In this document: positions 40,713 to 51,460 of the stretch, piece after piece | Layout: every line of letters starts with the position of its first letter | Position numbering within the stretch: the first letter of the stretch is position 1 | DNA from: Diplonema papillatum | Lineage: Eukaryota; Euglenozoa; Diplonemea; Diplonemida; Diplonemidae | NCBI GenBank assembly: GCA_030068145.1 | Contig: JAPJBO010000345.1 | Span: 154,815 to 218,814, forward strand | Length of the DNA stretch: 64,000 bases | Direction: 5' to 3' | Notes under the pieces: model-generated | The model's input: the letters and a program-made list of their open reading frames with translations, nothing else | Databases searched by the model: none | Told to the model about the DNA's origin: nothing | Translations under genes and position numbers: made by a program

Positions 40713-43700
40713 ATGGCTTCCATACCTAGTATGGTTTCCCAACCATCCCCATCAAGGGGACCTCAAAGGAGTGGAGCAAGGTGCCCTGGTGGCCTGAAAA
40801 AAAAAAAAAAAAAATTCGATTTTTTTTTTTTTTTTCCATCAGGCACCTTCCTTTCCACCGGCCCAACGGACCGCGATTCTAAGTAAAGAACAGCCGCTCT
40901 GTGAGCCGGCTTCGAGGTTAGGCCGGCTGTACTGGGCCGCTTGTTTGCCGGTTTGGGTGAAAGCAGAAAGAAAAGAGTGATTGCTTGATTGTACGTTTTT
41001 CGCTCGGTGGCTTCCCTGCGCCCACTAGGTTCAGTTGAGCGGAGGTTCCAGCATTGCATGTCTTCAAGTTCTTGAACTTCGGCGTACTTATGTAGGTGGT
41101 TGCGTGTCTGTGGGTGATTGTGGGTGGCTCCTTCCGATTGCTCGGGGTGCCTTTCCTCCCACTACGTTCGCGTCGCTGCGGGTGGGCTTTTCTAGGTTGC
41201 CGCCAGCACCTGCGCGGCTTCTCCCCATCGGGGCCTGTACGGCCGGGTGACGAATCCGTGGTGCCGCCGCGGCAAAAGAAAACTGTTTGGTTGTTTGGTG
41301 ACAGTGGTTCTCACCAGCCTCCCCGGCCTTGTTTCCGACACAGTTGTTAGTCGTTTGGTGAGGAGTGGGCATTCCTTCAGCTCGAAGTAACAACCGGTTC
41401 TCTGTTGTCGCCCTGGCTGGCGGCTGTGTTTGTGGTTGCCGGTCACCGGTCTGGCGTTCCGGGTTCTCGTCCGTCGGTGTGGGGTTGTTACTTCGATAAG
41501 CGGCTCACTCCGTGACTCTATCACGGGGCTGTGCGGGGCCTTGGTAGAGGTGGGAGGGGTGTTGGGAAGGAGGGAAAGGAGTAAAAGTCAGCCAGAGTAG
41601 AAGCTTCTAGAGCCGCCAGTCGTCCGCTTCGGCCACCATAACCAGATCGCCTTCCGGTTGCTGCGATTCAACTGTCTGCTCGTCCGACATGTCTTCCGCC
41701 TGTGACGAGATGTCTGAGGCGGCGTCCAGCACGCTTTGAGTCGACTGGAGCTCGGGCTCGGACGCTGAGGATGCGAGGATGGTGTAGTGCGGGAGTACTC
41801 CCGCACGCTGCAGGTATGCAAGCGCGAGTTCGGGGTACTCGAACAAGGTGCACCACAGTTCGTCGGCCGCGTTCGGGAACCCGCCCTTGTTGCGGTGTTC
41901 CACCTGGTTGCGCATCGCGAGCCTGAAGGGCGCGGTCGCGTCGTCTGCGCACGCCTTGAACAGGTGGAGCACAGGGCTGGTCGTGAGCGACCCGCAGATC
42001 GGGCACGGGCGGAAGGTTCGGGCGCGCTCGGCTGTGCTGAGCGCGCGCATGTCCGGGGTGTACATCGTCCGGATGAGTGGGTGATGCCCGGTGCGCAGCT
42101 GGCGAATCTCCCGTTCGGCCCGAGGCGTCAAGTGCCGGCGCCGCTTTATCGTCCGGCCGTTGACCAGCCTAACGAACGGAGTCGTGTTGCCGTCCTTATC
42201 CGCCCGGTAGTAGGCTTCCCTGGCCTGTCGTTCCCTGTCTAGGTTCAGGTATGCCTTGTGTCGATACTTGACGTCCGCGGCGCTAATTTGAATGGCAGGT
42301 GGAGGTGTGGCATGTGTCGCGGCTGCGCGAGCAGTAGATTCTTGGAGCTCAGCTGCCGCCGCCTTGGCCAAGGAGTCCGCCATGTCGTTGCCCGCGAGCC
42401 CACAGTGAGCGTACACGAATTGCAGCGTTATCGCGTACCCCCTCGCTCTGAGCTCGCATAGCAGCAGCCAGATCCTAATGTTGGTTGGATCCTTCTGCTT
42501 ATACGACCCCAGACTGAGGACTTTGAGGAGCGACTGAGAGTCGCTTAGAACGACGATGTGGCGCGGTTGAGAGGTTGCAGGTAGGTGTTGCTGGAGGAGG
42601 TGGAGGGAAGTACAGATCGCAACCTGCTCGGTCCGGAAGCTGCAGACGTATCGGCCCGCTTTTACCGACTTCTGGATTGTCTTCCGGCCGGTTTGCAAGC
42701 ATCGGGCCACGAGCGGTTGGTCGTCCACCTCCTCGAATGTCACGGTCGGGCCGATTTCGCAGAAGATGCCTGCACCACCCCAGGTGGGCCTGTCGACGAA
42801 CCGCCTGATCCACGGCCGCAAGTCCTCGGAGCGATACGGGTCGCATACCGTGGCCGGCGGGGGGTCGCTGCTCACCACAGAGCCGTCAGTCCAGACGCAG
42901 CAGTCCGCCGGTGGCAGTTTACTCAGCTGCCTGAGGACCCGGCTCAACTTTTCTGCCTTGCTGGCGTCCCGCTTACCCGGGAGCGAGGCGTTTATGACCA
43001 CGTCAGGGCAAGGCTGCCAAGGGGCAAAGGGGTTGAAGAGAAAGGTCTCCCGTCCACATAGGTGCGTTCCCGATAGGTTGTCGATGCTATCGTACGCGTC
43101 GCTGAGCGTCGTCTTGAGGCCCAGCTCGTGGTTCCAGAGCTGCGGTCGGTGTCGCATCCTCTCCCTGAGGGCGGCTATGCGCGCTTGGATGATCGCGCGG
43201 ATCGGAAGTACCCCGGCTTCTTGCTGGGCAGTGAAGTCGTTGAGGTTCTTCCTGCACCCCAGCACGCAGATGAGAGCCCGACGGTGAAGTCGTTCGAGCA
43301 TCGTCACTTGTGGTTCCGCAAGCGAGTCGTACGTTAGAAGGAAGGGGCCGTATACCCCGAGGGCGTACGTGAACGTCGGTAGCACATACGTAAGGTAAAG
43401 GGTGCGCAGCGTGCGGGTACTGAAGCCGTAGGACTTCCCCGAGAGGTGGCGGAGGAAGTTCAACTTGAGTGAGAAATTGTCTACCACCCTCTGGACGTGT
43501 GGCACAAAGGAGAAATCCTGATCGATCCAGAGTCCCAGCAGTTTCGTCTTCTCGACCCAGCGCAGGCGGACAGCCACCCGGAGAGTTACCACCGGGGCTT
43601 TCGGGTCGGCGTTCAGCGCATCGGAGATCTCAGCTCTTGTCACCTGGGTTTTCGTACTCTTGCCGTTGATGGAAAGAATGTGCTTCCCGTGATGCTCGAG

Positions 43701-44217
43701 CCACGAGGAGCCCTCTCCCCAAACTGCGTGCGGTGTACTTCTGGTGATTCGCCGCAGTACTTGCGCAGCCGGGATCTCCAGTTCCACCATAGTGGATTCG
43801 AATACCACTATTGGGTGTTGGCGACTCAGTTCTCCTGGCGCTTGGATAAGGACGCCTTCTGTCTTGAGTTTCGACAGCTGCATGCCCGCACGGGCTGTCC
43901 ACAACTCTACAACGTTGACCACTTCTTGTGCATGGGTTTCAAGTTCCCGGGGCGTCTTGGCGACCACTGCTACTCCATCGTCGTCCGCGAAGAGGGAGAA
44001 CGTGAGCTCGGCACCAGCTTCCAGTGTTCGCGCGCGGAGGGCGTTGAGGTCGTCCCCCAGGTCATCGATGTGGTACAGAAACAAGAGTGGGCCCAGCACG
44101 GTTCCTTGGGGGACCCCATCTCTCAGGTGGAATTCGTTGCCAAGCTCGCCGTCAAGTAGGAACGCTGCCTTCCTCTCCCTTAGAAACGCCTCGATCCATC
44201 TCAGGAACTTGGTCGAT
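40713..44217 (-). mobile_element. LINE X1, 5'-truncated, RNase H-bearing
   Basis: The coding part runs 44217-41607 (minus). 3' untranslated sequence continues to an A17 tract (40821-40837 read as T on plus), then TTCGA and an inverted-orientation ~88-bp module (40713-40800) with its own A19 tract. The 5' end breaks inside RT and is joined directly to the (GAAATT)n tail of LINE Y. It is the last member of the four-member head-to-tail array. Confidence 0.8.
41607..44217 (-). CDS. LINE X1 polyprotein (RT C-terminal half, RNase H, zinc knuckle)
   Basis: The open frame covers about 870 codons (830 from the first internal start). Before it, FLRWIEAFLRERKAAFLLDG belongs to RT. Next come GVPQGTVLGPLLFLYHIDDL and the catalytic LFADDDGVAVV, then a thumb. 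RNase H I follows from about residue 400 (VWTDGSV, FRTEQVA, LSDSQSLL, FVYAHCGLAGNDMADSLAK), with all four acidic residues present. A CPIC...HLFKAC knuckle and an acidic tail end the protein. It lacks endonuclease and RT motif A because of the 5' truncation, so it cannot be autonomous. Similarity in order and motifs to X2 and Y is clear. The family is Tad/I/Ingi-like in layout; exact clade is not decided. Confidence 0.9.
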
Positions 44218-44314
44218 CAATTTCAATTTCAATTTCAAAAATTTGGAAACCGCACCCGGGTTAGGCTTGGGGATACGGTGCTAAGGTTCCTTGTGCCTTC
44301 TCTTCATCCTTGGG

Positions 44315-45992
44315 CATAGCTGTCAGCCACAAGGTTGCCACATTGTGGCCCCATTTAGCCACAAAGTAGCCACAAACCTTGTGGCTACCTTTGTGGCTAA
44401 TTATGCAAAATTTTGGTATCACGGAAAACCGCGTGGAACTAACTTTTTCGGCCAGAAAATGCATCTGAAACACGTTTTCTGACGATTTTGACAGGGTTTT
44501 GGGCCAGAATACGGGTTAGTTGTTACACCCTGGGCTCGGCATCCTGGTTGCGCACCCTGGGGTACCATTGGTAAACGGTTTACTAAACCGCTACTGCTAC
44601 TAAAGTAGTAGTAGGCATTATGCACACAGAATCATGCATAATTCAGGTTGGCGAGAGTGACAGACCCATTCTACTTGCAAAGCGCTTACCATTTCTGTCC
44701 TGAAACCCTCTGAGAGGGCCTCTCAACCAGCGACCGGCGCTCTCCGAGCCTCTTGAATGACCCCAGAGGAGGAGTGGGAGAGAGCGGCAAGTACCGCCGC
44801 AGCCAAACAGATTTGAATGCTGCCAGAAAGCTGCAAAGAAAACGTGGCAGCCGTCTGATAATAGTCAGGAGCTGGCGGATGGTGACTGAGCTTGAGCTCC
44901 CTGCCGCGGGCCTGCGGCCCGTGCTGCCCTGCTGGACTGGTATTGTCGCAAGTCAGTCACTTTCAACTTTCCCTTGTGCCTTGGCTGGGCCTGTGCTACA
45001 GGAGCCTGCGAGGAATTTCCAAGACGTGTGAGAGATTGCCCCCGCTACTTTTCTCGGATCTTTGGCTCCTCCTTGAACTCTTTCGGACGCTGATTGCAAC
45101 AAGTGTAACAGTGCCACTCAGTGACAGCTGTTACAGGGAGTCAGTCACACTGTCAGTGTGCTCCTGCTGTACTATCATAGTAACTATGCCTGCTGTCGTG
45201 TGAAGTTGCGAGCTCTGTGCACTTTGCAAGCAAGCAAGCAAACTCGCTGGTGACGGGGTAGCTTGCACACCGAGTAGAAGAGCTGTCGTAATTGTGAAAT
45301 GCTCCGTTTGCTGGGTCGTTGCTGTCCTGTTTAACCTTGGGTATCTTAGAATATCAGTGCATCGCCGTTACTAGTACGGCTGTCACCGGCGTGGTTTGGG
45401 TCCTTTAGCAGGAAAAGTTGGAGACTATGCACCCCGCAACTGAAACGGGTTTGCGGACAAGCGACCCTTTGAACTAAATTGATTCCTTGCCTGCTCCAAA
45501 ACTTGGCAACAGAAGCATTGGCAGCTTCGTACTGACTCTGCGGTCTGAAATATCAACATCGCTTTCGACGGGTTCGTCTTCCTCCGGTGCACTCTCTGAC
45601 TCAAAATGTACCAGAACAATGGCATTAGCATTGGTGCTGCGACCGTGTTGGCAAGATGCAGCAGCTTGTTGATGTTTTCTGAACTTTTCAAGCCTTGAAT
45701 TACTTGCAGTGTTGTACGAAGTTACTGATAGAGTTGCCAACGTTGCCGCTGACTCGCGGATGAGGATACGAGGCCAGGGCGAAGCAGCTTACCCAAATTC
45801 GGGCCCAAAAACCTGTCAAAATCATCAGAAATTGTGTTTTAGATGCATTTTCTGGCCAAAAAAACTAGTTTCACGTGGTTTTCCTGGGTATCCAAATTTT
45901 GCATAATTAGCCACAAAGGTAGCCACAAGGTTTGTGGCTACTTTGTGGCTCCCAATTAGCCACTAGTGGCTACCTTGTGGCTGACAGCTATG
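44315..45992. mobile_element. hAT-like TIR element T2 (1.68 kb) inserted in LINE Y 3' UTR
   Basis: The ends are CATAGCTGTCAGCCACAAGG and its complement, followed inward by AGCCACAA-rich inverted repeats to about 44420 and from about 45890. CCTTGGG flanks it at 44308-44314 and 45993-45999. The empty site is present in the second Y copy at 56253-56262 (CATCCTTGGGGCG). The core carries repeat Q inverted (44510-44665) and a 60-90 codon minus frame (45474-45740, SRLEKFRKHQQAAASCQHGR) of unknown nature. T2 and T1 share the layout CA..GCTG..AGCCACAA. Confidence 0.9.
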
Positions 45993-47770
45993 CCTTGGGG
46001 CGTTTGTTTGTTTTCTGTTTCCTTTCGTTCGTTCTTGGTATGGTTGTGGGGGGGTTCAGTGGGATTGTTTCTTGCCCGCCCTCCCCTTGTTTCTTGCCGC
46101 TCTTCTGGTAATGATGTCCTGGCGTGCCAGGCTTTACCAGTCGCGGTCGGTGTGTTTCCGGCGATTGTCGCGCTGTCAGTTGCCTGTGATAGTAATTTGT
46201 CAAGGGTTTGCTTTGGTTCGCTGCTGATATGCTGCTTGGCTCTGCGTGTTGTGTGCAGTGATGGTTGTTTTTCCTTGGTTTTGTTGTGGCTTCGTCCTTC
46301 GCTCGCCCTCCCTTTCCGGTGCGGTGTTCTGACGTCTTTTGGTAACCCTGGCGTGCCAGGTTTGCCTGTTGAGTCGGTCTTCCGTGTCGGTCGGGGGGGG
46401 TTTGCTTTCGCTTCTGTTGTTGTCGGGCGCGTGGCGCTGTTTCGCTGCCGCTGCCCGTCCTGCTGCCTTCGCTCTTGTGGGTTGTTGTTGAGCGTGGTGC
46501 GTGTAGCACTGAAACGGGGGGTTAATACGTTGTCTGTTGTTTTGGCAGGACTCGGCTTCTCTTGCGTGCTTGGGGGGGGGGCGTTGTTATTGGTTCTGGT
46601 TTTGTGGGACAAGGTAAGGGAAAGGTATTTCTTTTTCGGCAGTTGGTGGGGGGTATTTTTTGGACTTGTTGTGCGGCTCTCCCTTCCGGGCGGTGTTCTG
46701 ACTTCTGTTGGTAAACCCTGGCGTGCCAGGGTTTGCCTGTTGAGTCGGTCCTCCGCTTCGGTCGGGGGGGGCTGGTTTGGTTGCTGCTTGTCTCTGTTTC
46801 GCTTTGCGGCGCTGTTGCGTGGTGCGGTCCGTTGGGCGCTTCGCCTGCCTCTACTTTGTTCTTCCTTCCGGGGCCTTTGAGCTTGCTGCTTGTCTCTGTT
46901 TCGCTTTGCGGCGCTGTTGCGTGGTGCGGTCCGTTGGCCTGTTCGCTTCCGGCAGCGTCAGAAACACTGGGCTGGTGTTTCCGACGCTGTTCTATCCCGT
47001 GCTCATTGTCCGCTCTCGGCCCGGAGGGTTGTCTTTTTTTTGTTTTGGTTGCTAATGCACTGTTCTTGTGTTGCAGCTACCTGTCTGCCTCAGTGACCGC
47101 TCCTGTGCTCACTCTGCGTGGTGCGGTCCGTTGGCCAGGTCGTCTCCGGCAGTCGGAAACACCGGGCTGGTGTTTCTGACGCTGTTCTATCCCGTGCTCA
47201 TTGTCCGCTCTCGGCCCGGAGGGTTGTCTTTTTTTGTTTTGGTTGCTAATGCACTGTTCTTGTGTTGCAGCTACCTATCTGCCTCAGTGACCGCTCCAGT
47301 GCTCACTCCACCCTTTTGGACCTTCCTATGGTCAGGTGGGTGTGCTGTCGGTGCACCGAGTCTACCCTTCGTTGGTAGTCGTGTTCGGTCGCGGCGCTGT
47401 TGCGCTGCTGCGGTGGTACTTTTGTTTGCCTTCTTTTCTTTCCCCTCTCTTTTCTTATTGTTCTCAGGTGCTGTTCGGTCCGGTGACCGGCTGCGTCCGT
47501 GTCGGCGTGCGGGCTTCGGCTGTTCGTCGGCGCCTGCGTCTCCGTTGTCGTGCTGCCGGTTTACTGCTGCCGCCTTGCGGCGGTTGGTCGGTGGCCGTGG
47601 GGACTGTGTAGTGCCGGGTGTGTGCGTCTGGTGTTGGACTGCGCCGTCAGCGTACTGATTCGCGCTTCGCACTCAGCAGCCCTGTTGCGCCTGCACCGGC
47701 GGTCGGGTGAGGTTGCTTTGCACGGATGTGCCGGGTGTGTTGCCGCCTCAGTCTTCCGACCCGGCCCGAA

Positions 47771-50700
47771 TTATGCCCATCCTTCGGCATCCTCGGAGCT
47801 TGATCCCTCGAGGTCGAAGGTGTTGTCGACGCCATTGGTAGCTGCTGCCGCCATGTTGCCGTCGAGTTCCGGTGTGCCGGGCTCAGGTGGGTCTTCGTAG
47901 ACCTCGTACTTCGGCACAAGCCCCACGGCCTGAAGGTACGCGAGGGCTGCTTCAGGGAGCTCGAAGAGCAGCGGCCAAAGCAGCTTGTGCCTTTCCCTGG
48001 GTGTCGGCTTTTCCCTTGGTGTGTCCGGGATGGCCTTGTGGACCCGTCTCCACATGGTCGCTCTCTCGTCGCCCCCGATTCTGCATTCCAGGAAAAGGTG
48101 TGTTAGGGGGCAGATCGGCGTGGCGTCGCAAAGCTGGCATGGGCGGGTTGCTTGCCTCTCTTCTGCTGCGAGATCCATCCAGTCGTCCCGGTAGCAGTTC
48201 CTGAGGAGTTGGTGGTGTCCCGTGCGAAGCTGGCGGATCTCGCGCTCGGCTCGCCTCGTCAGGTGTGCCGTTTTTGGGACCTTCCGTCCTCGGACCAACT
48301 GCGTGTACGGCAGCGGCCCGCCCGGTTGGTACGGGGATTCCCGCATTGAAGCCGCGTGTAGTGCCTCCCAGGCGTGCTCGCGGTACCGGGCCTTCGCGGT
48401 TCCTACCGTCATCGGCGGCTGCGTTTCTTCTCCGGTCTGCGAGACGCCCTGCTTCGCTAGCCCGTCCGCCTCTTCGTTCCCTGCTAGTCCGCAGTGGCCG
48501 TAGACGAACTGGAGTACTGGTGTATACCCCTTCGCAACCAGTTTCTCGAGCGCCTGCCAGATTCGGACGTTGTCCCGTTCTTGCTGTTTGTGCGGACCTT
48601 GGGACAGCACGTTCAGAAGGGAGCTGGAGTCGCTGAGCACCCAGATGTGTCTGCTGGTAGGCTCTCCTTCGAGTACCTCCCTCTTTCCCAGTTTCAGCTC
48701 CAGCGATTCCAGCGCAATTTTCATCGCCACTTGCTCCGCGCGGTAGCTGGTTGCCCACTTACCGGCCTGACGGCTTAGGCGGGTCCCTTTCATCGGCGTC
48801 GCGTCTCTCCAGCTTTCTTCTCGGCGGTAGTACACCACGAGACCTGCGCCACCCCACCTCGTGACCTCGTCGGTTGTTACGGTTGTACCGTGGAGCAGCT
48901 GGTACTGTGCGTGTCTTCTCTTCAGCGCCGCAACCGATCCGTCCGTCCAGACGATGTATGTCGGGGATGGCAATCCGTCGAGGACTGCCTCTGCCTTTCT
49001 CCGGTTTTCCTCGGCGCTTTTCGACTTCTTTGGAAGTGAAGCGCAGATGTGGAGCTCTGGTGGCGGCTTCCAAGGTGGGAAGGGATTTGGTGCGTGCTTC
49101 TCCCGCCGTGGCTTCGATGTTCGCGCCGTCTTCTTGAGGATGAGGAAGGACTGCGGGAGGGTGTCGTTGGTTCGTCGCGGATGCAGCACGTCCTTCCACA
49201 TGGTCTTCGTGGCCATCTTTTCCGCCAGCGCGCCTGTCCTGAGGTCGGTTATCGACCTGATTGGCAGCATTCGTGCCTCGGTGAGGACAGCTTCCGTCAA
49301 CGTCGTCTTCTTGCAGCCAACCACGGCGCAGAGTGCGGTTCGATGCAGGCACTCTATCCTGTCCACGTCCTTCTTCGATGCATAACGGATGTAGACTGCC
49401 ATGCCGTAGGTTAAGACCGGCAGGGCGTATGCCATGTAGAGGGCTCTGAGCACTTCGGTCTTGTGGCCCCACTTCGTCCCGGATACCAGCTGTACCAGAT
49501 TTACCCTCCGCCCAGCGCTCTGCAGTATGCGATCTATGTGAGCGGTGAAGTTCAGTCTGTCGTCGATCGTCAGCCCCAGGAGTGTTACCTTGTCCTTCCA
49601 CTGAAGGTCTGACACCACCGTGAACTCTATGGGGTTTTGGGCCGTCTCCCCGATTCGATGGATATTTCGTCTCCATTGCGGTTGCGTTGTCGTTGGCACT
49701 CCGCCGATTGACACTATCCTCTTCTTGTTGTGTGGGCTGGATGGATCGATGTAGCGGAGCGCCCCATCTTGCTCGTGTGCCTTCCTGCCGAATTCGGTTG
49801 GTGCCTCAGTGACTTTTTGGTGCGAGTTCGGGAAGGTGATCAGAGGTGGGTGGACCCTCCTTCGCATGTTCGCGGGTCGGTTGCCAGACTTGTCGATCGG
49901 GCGGAATTGAACAGCCTCCGTCTTCTTGTACGCCAGGTCCATCTTCGCCTCGGAGGCCCAGGTTGAGAGTGCGTTTACCACTCGTTGGACTGTTTCTTTG
50001 AACCCTGCCGCCGAGCGACCAGCCACTACTACCCCCACGTCGTCGGCGAATAGAGATGGGGTCACGCTATTTGGATTGGTGCGTGTTGGTTTCGGCATCG
50101 TGGACAGCTTTTCGCCGAGGTCGTCGATGTACAAGAGGAATAACACTGGTCCGAGCACAGTTCCCTGGGGGACTCCACTTTCGAGTGTCACCTCTTCGCC
50201 GTATTTTCCCTCTACCCGGAACTTTGCCTTCCTGTCCTGCAAGAAGGCCTCGACCCACCTCACTATCTTCGGCGGAATGCCGCGACGCTTCATGATCGCG
50301 ATGAGTCTGTCGTGATCTACCGTGTCGAATGCCTTTGCGAGGTCGAACACGAGTAGGCAAGTGTGGCATTCGTCCCGGAGGCTGCGGTCAACGGTCGTCA
50401 CGGTCTTGAACAGCTGTTCTTCTGTCCCCCTTCCTTTCCGGAAGCCACCTTGGCACTCCGTGAATGGTCGGACGTGAGGGTAGCTGTCTCCTTCGATGAT
50501 GAAATCGAGCCTTTCCCTGATCACCGTTTCCATGATCTTTGCCGCGACGCTCGTCAGCGAGATTGGGCGGTATCCTGCTGGTTCGGACTTGTCTTTTCCC
50601 GGCTTCGGAAGGGGTATGGCATGAGCCTCTTTCCACGGCTTTGGGATCGTCGCGTTGTCCCACGACGCGTTGATTACCTTCAGTAGTGCCTGGAGGGTGC

Positions 50701-51440
50701 CCTTCTCCATCGCTTTGTAAACTTGGGGGCAGAGGCCTTCCGGGTCGGTTGATGCCTTCGCTTTGAGCTTCTCGACTGCTCTCTCTATTTCGGCTAGAGT
50801 GATCGGGCCTTCGGCTTCGTTGTTCGCGGTTTCCTGGCGTTTTCCGGATGGCGTCGCAGGCTCCGTCGTCGGTGTTGAACCCGTCTTCTTCTTGCAGACT
50901 TCGGTGTTATGCTGGGTTTTATTTGTGGTTTCCTGGCGTTCATCGGACGGTGTCGCCGGCTTTGTTGTCGGTGTTGGTTCCGTCTTCTTCTTGCAGACGT
51001 TGGCGTAATATTTGGCGAGGAGGGTTGCCTTCTCGGCCGGGTCGGTGGTGGTCCGCTCTCCTGACCGGAGGGGAGGGAGTGTGCTACTCGTCTTCTTCCC
51101 GTCGATTTCGCGGACCGTCCGGAACAGTAGCCCTAGGTCTGTTCCGCGGTTCACTTTGTCGACGATTCCGCCCCAGTAGATCGTCTTGGCGTGTAGCGCC
51201 GCTTCCGCGAATCTCGCCCTCGCTTCTTCGTACGCGGTCTTTGCGTGCTCCGTTTTCTGCTGCTGGAACGACCGGAATGCGGCGTCTTTGCTCCGAGACA
51301 GAGGTGTCAATGTCTTGTCCCACCACGGCCTCGGGGGCAGCTTCCCAGTTGACTTGGGGATGTGCTCGCGGATCGCGTCTCGATTCTCCAGGCGTTTGGG
51401 GATGAACTCCCAGATGCAAGCCCTAGTTCAATAGCCGAGC
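47771..51440 (-). CDS. LINE Y polyprotein (RT, RNase H, zinc knuckle)
   Basis: The frame is open from the truncation point (about 51440). The first Met-type start is at 51310, giving 1179 aa. In order: a Lys/Thr-rich linker, a 30-residue tandem duplication beginning CKKKT(E/G)(P/S)TPTT, RT with GYRPISLTS, QGGFRKGRGTEEQ, LVFDLAKAFDTVDH, GVPQGTVLGPVLF and SLFADDVGVVV. RNase H follows (VWTDGSV, SYRAEQVAM, LSDSSSLLN, FVYGHCGLAGNEEADGLAK). A CQLC...HLFLEC knuckle and an Ala/Glu tail (DLEGSSSEDAEGWA) end it. All RT and RNase H acidic residues are intact and no stop interrupts it. Only the endonuclease is missing, by 5' truncation. The antisense frames here are shadows. Confidence 0.95.
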
Positions 51441-51460
51441 GGAAACTGGTCCGCGAAAGG

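Larger units (their letters stand above)
44217..51455 (-). mobile_element. LINE Y, 5'-truncated, RNase H-bearing (3' UTR split by T2)
   Basis: The ORF is 51440-47771. The 3' UTR is 47770-45993, then 44314-44217 after T2, ending in (GAAATT)n that touches LINE X1. The UTR contains a 197-bp tandem duplication (46966-47114 and 47163-47310) and a shorter one (46784-46834 and 46882-46941). The 5' end stops just before RT and is joined to the X-type 3' module at 51461. Confidence 0.85.

Noticed and set aside
45966-47658. Plus-strand Cys/Val-rich ORFs and minus-strand Lys/Thr-rich ORFs in the Y 3' UTR (also 55964-57189)
   Set aside because: They lie after the stop of the LINE Y polyprotein and follow base composition. 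No domain is present, and both strands are open.
48861-49414. Plus-strand ORFs across the LINE array (for example 48861-49385, 54071-55078)
   Set aside because: Antisense shadows of the long RT/RNase H frames, without motifs of their own.
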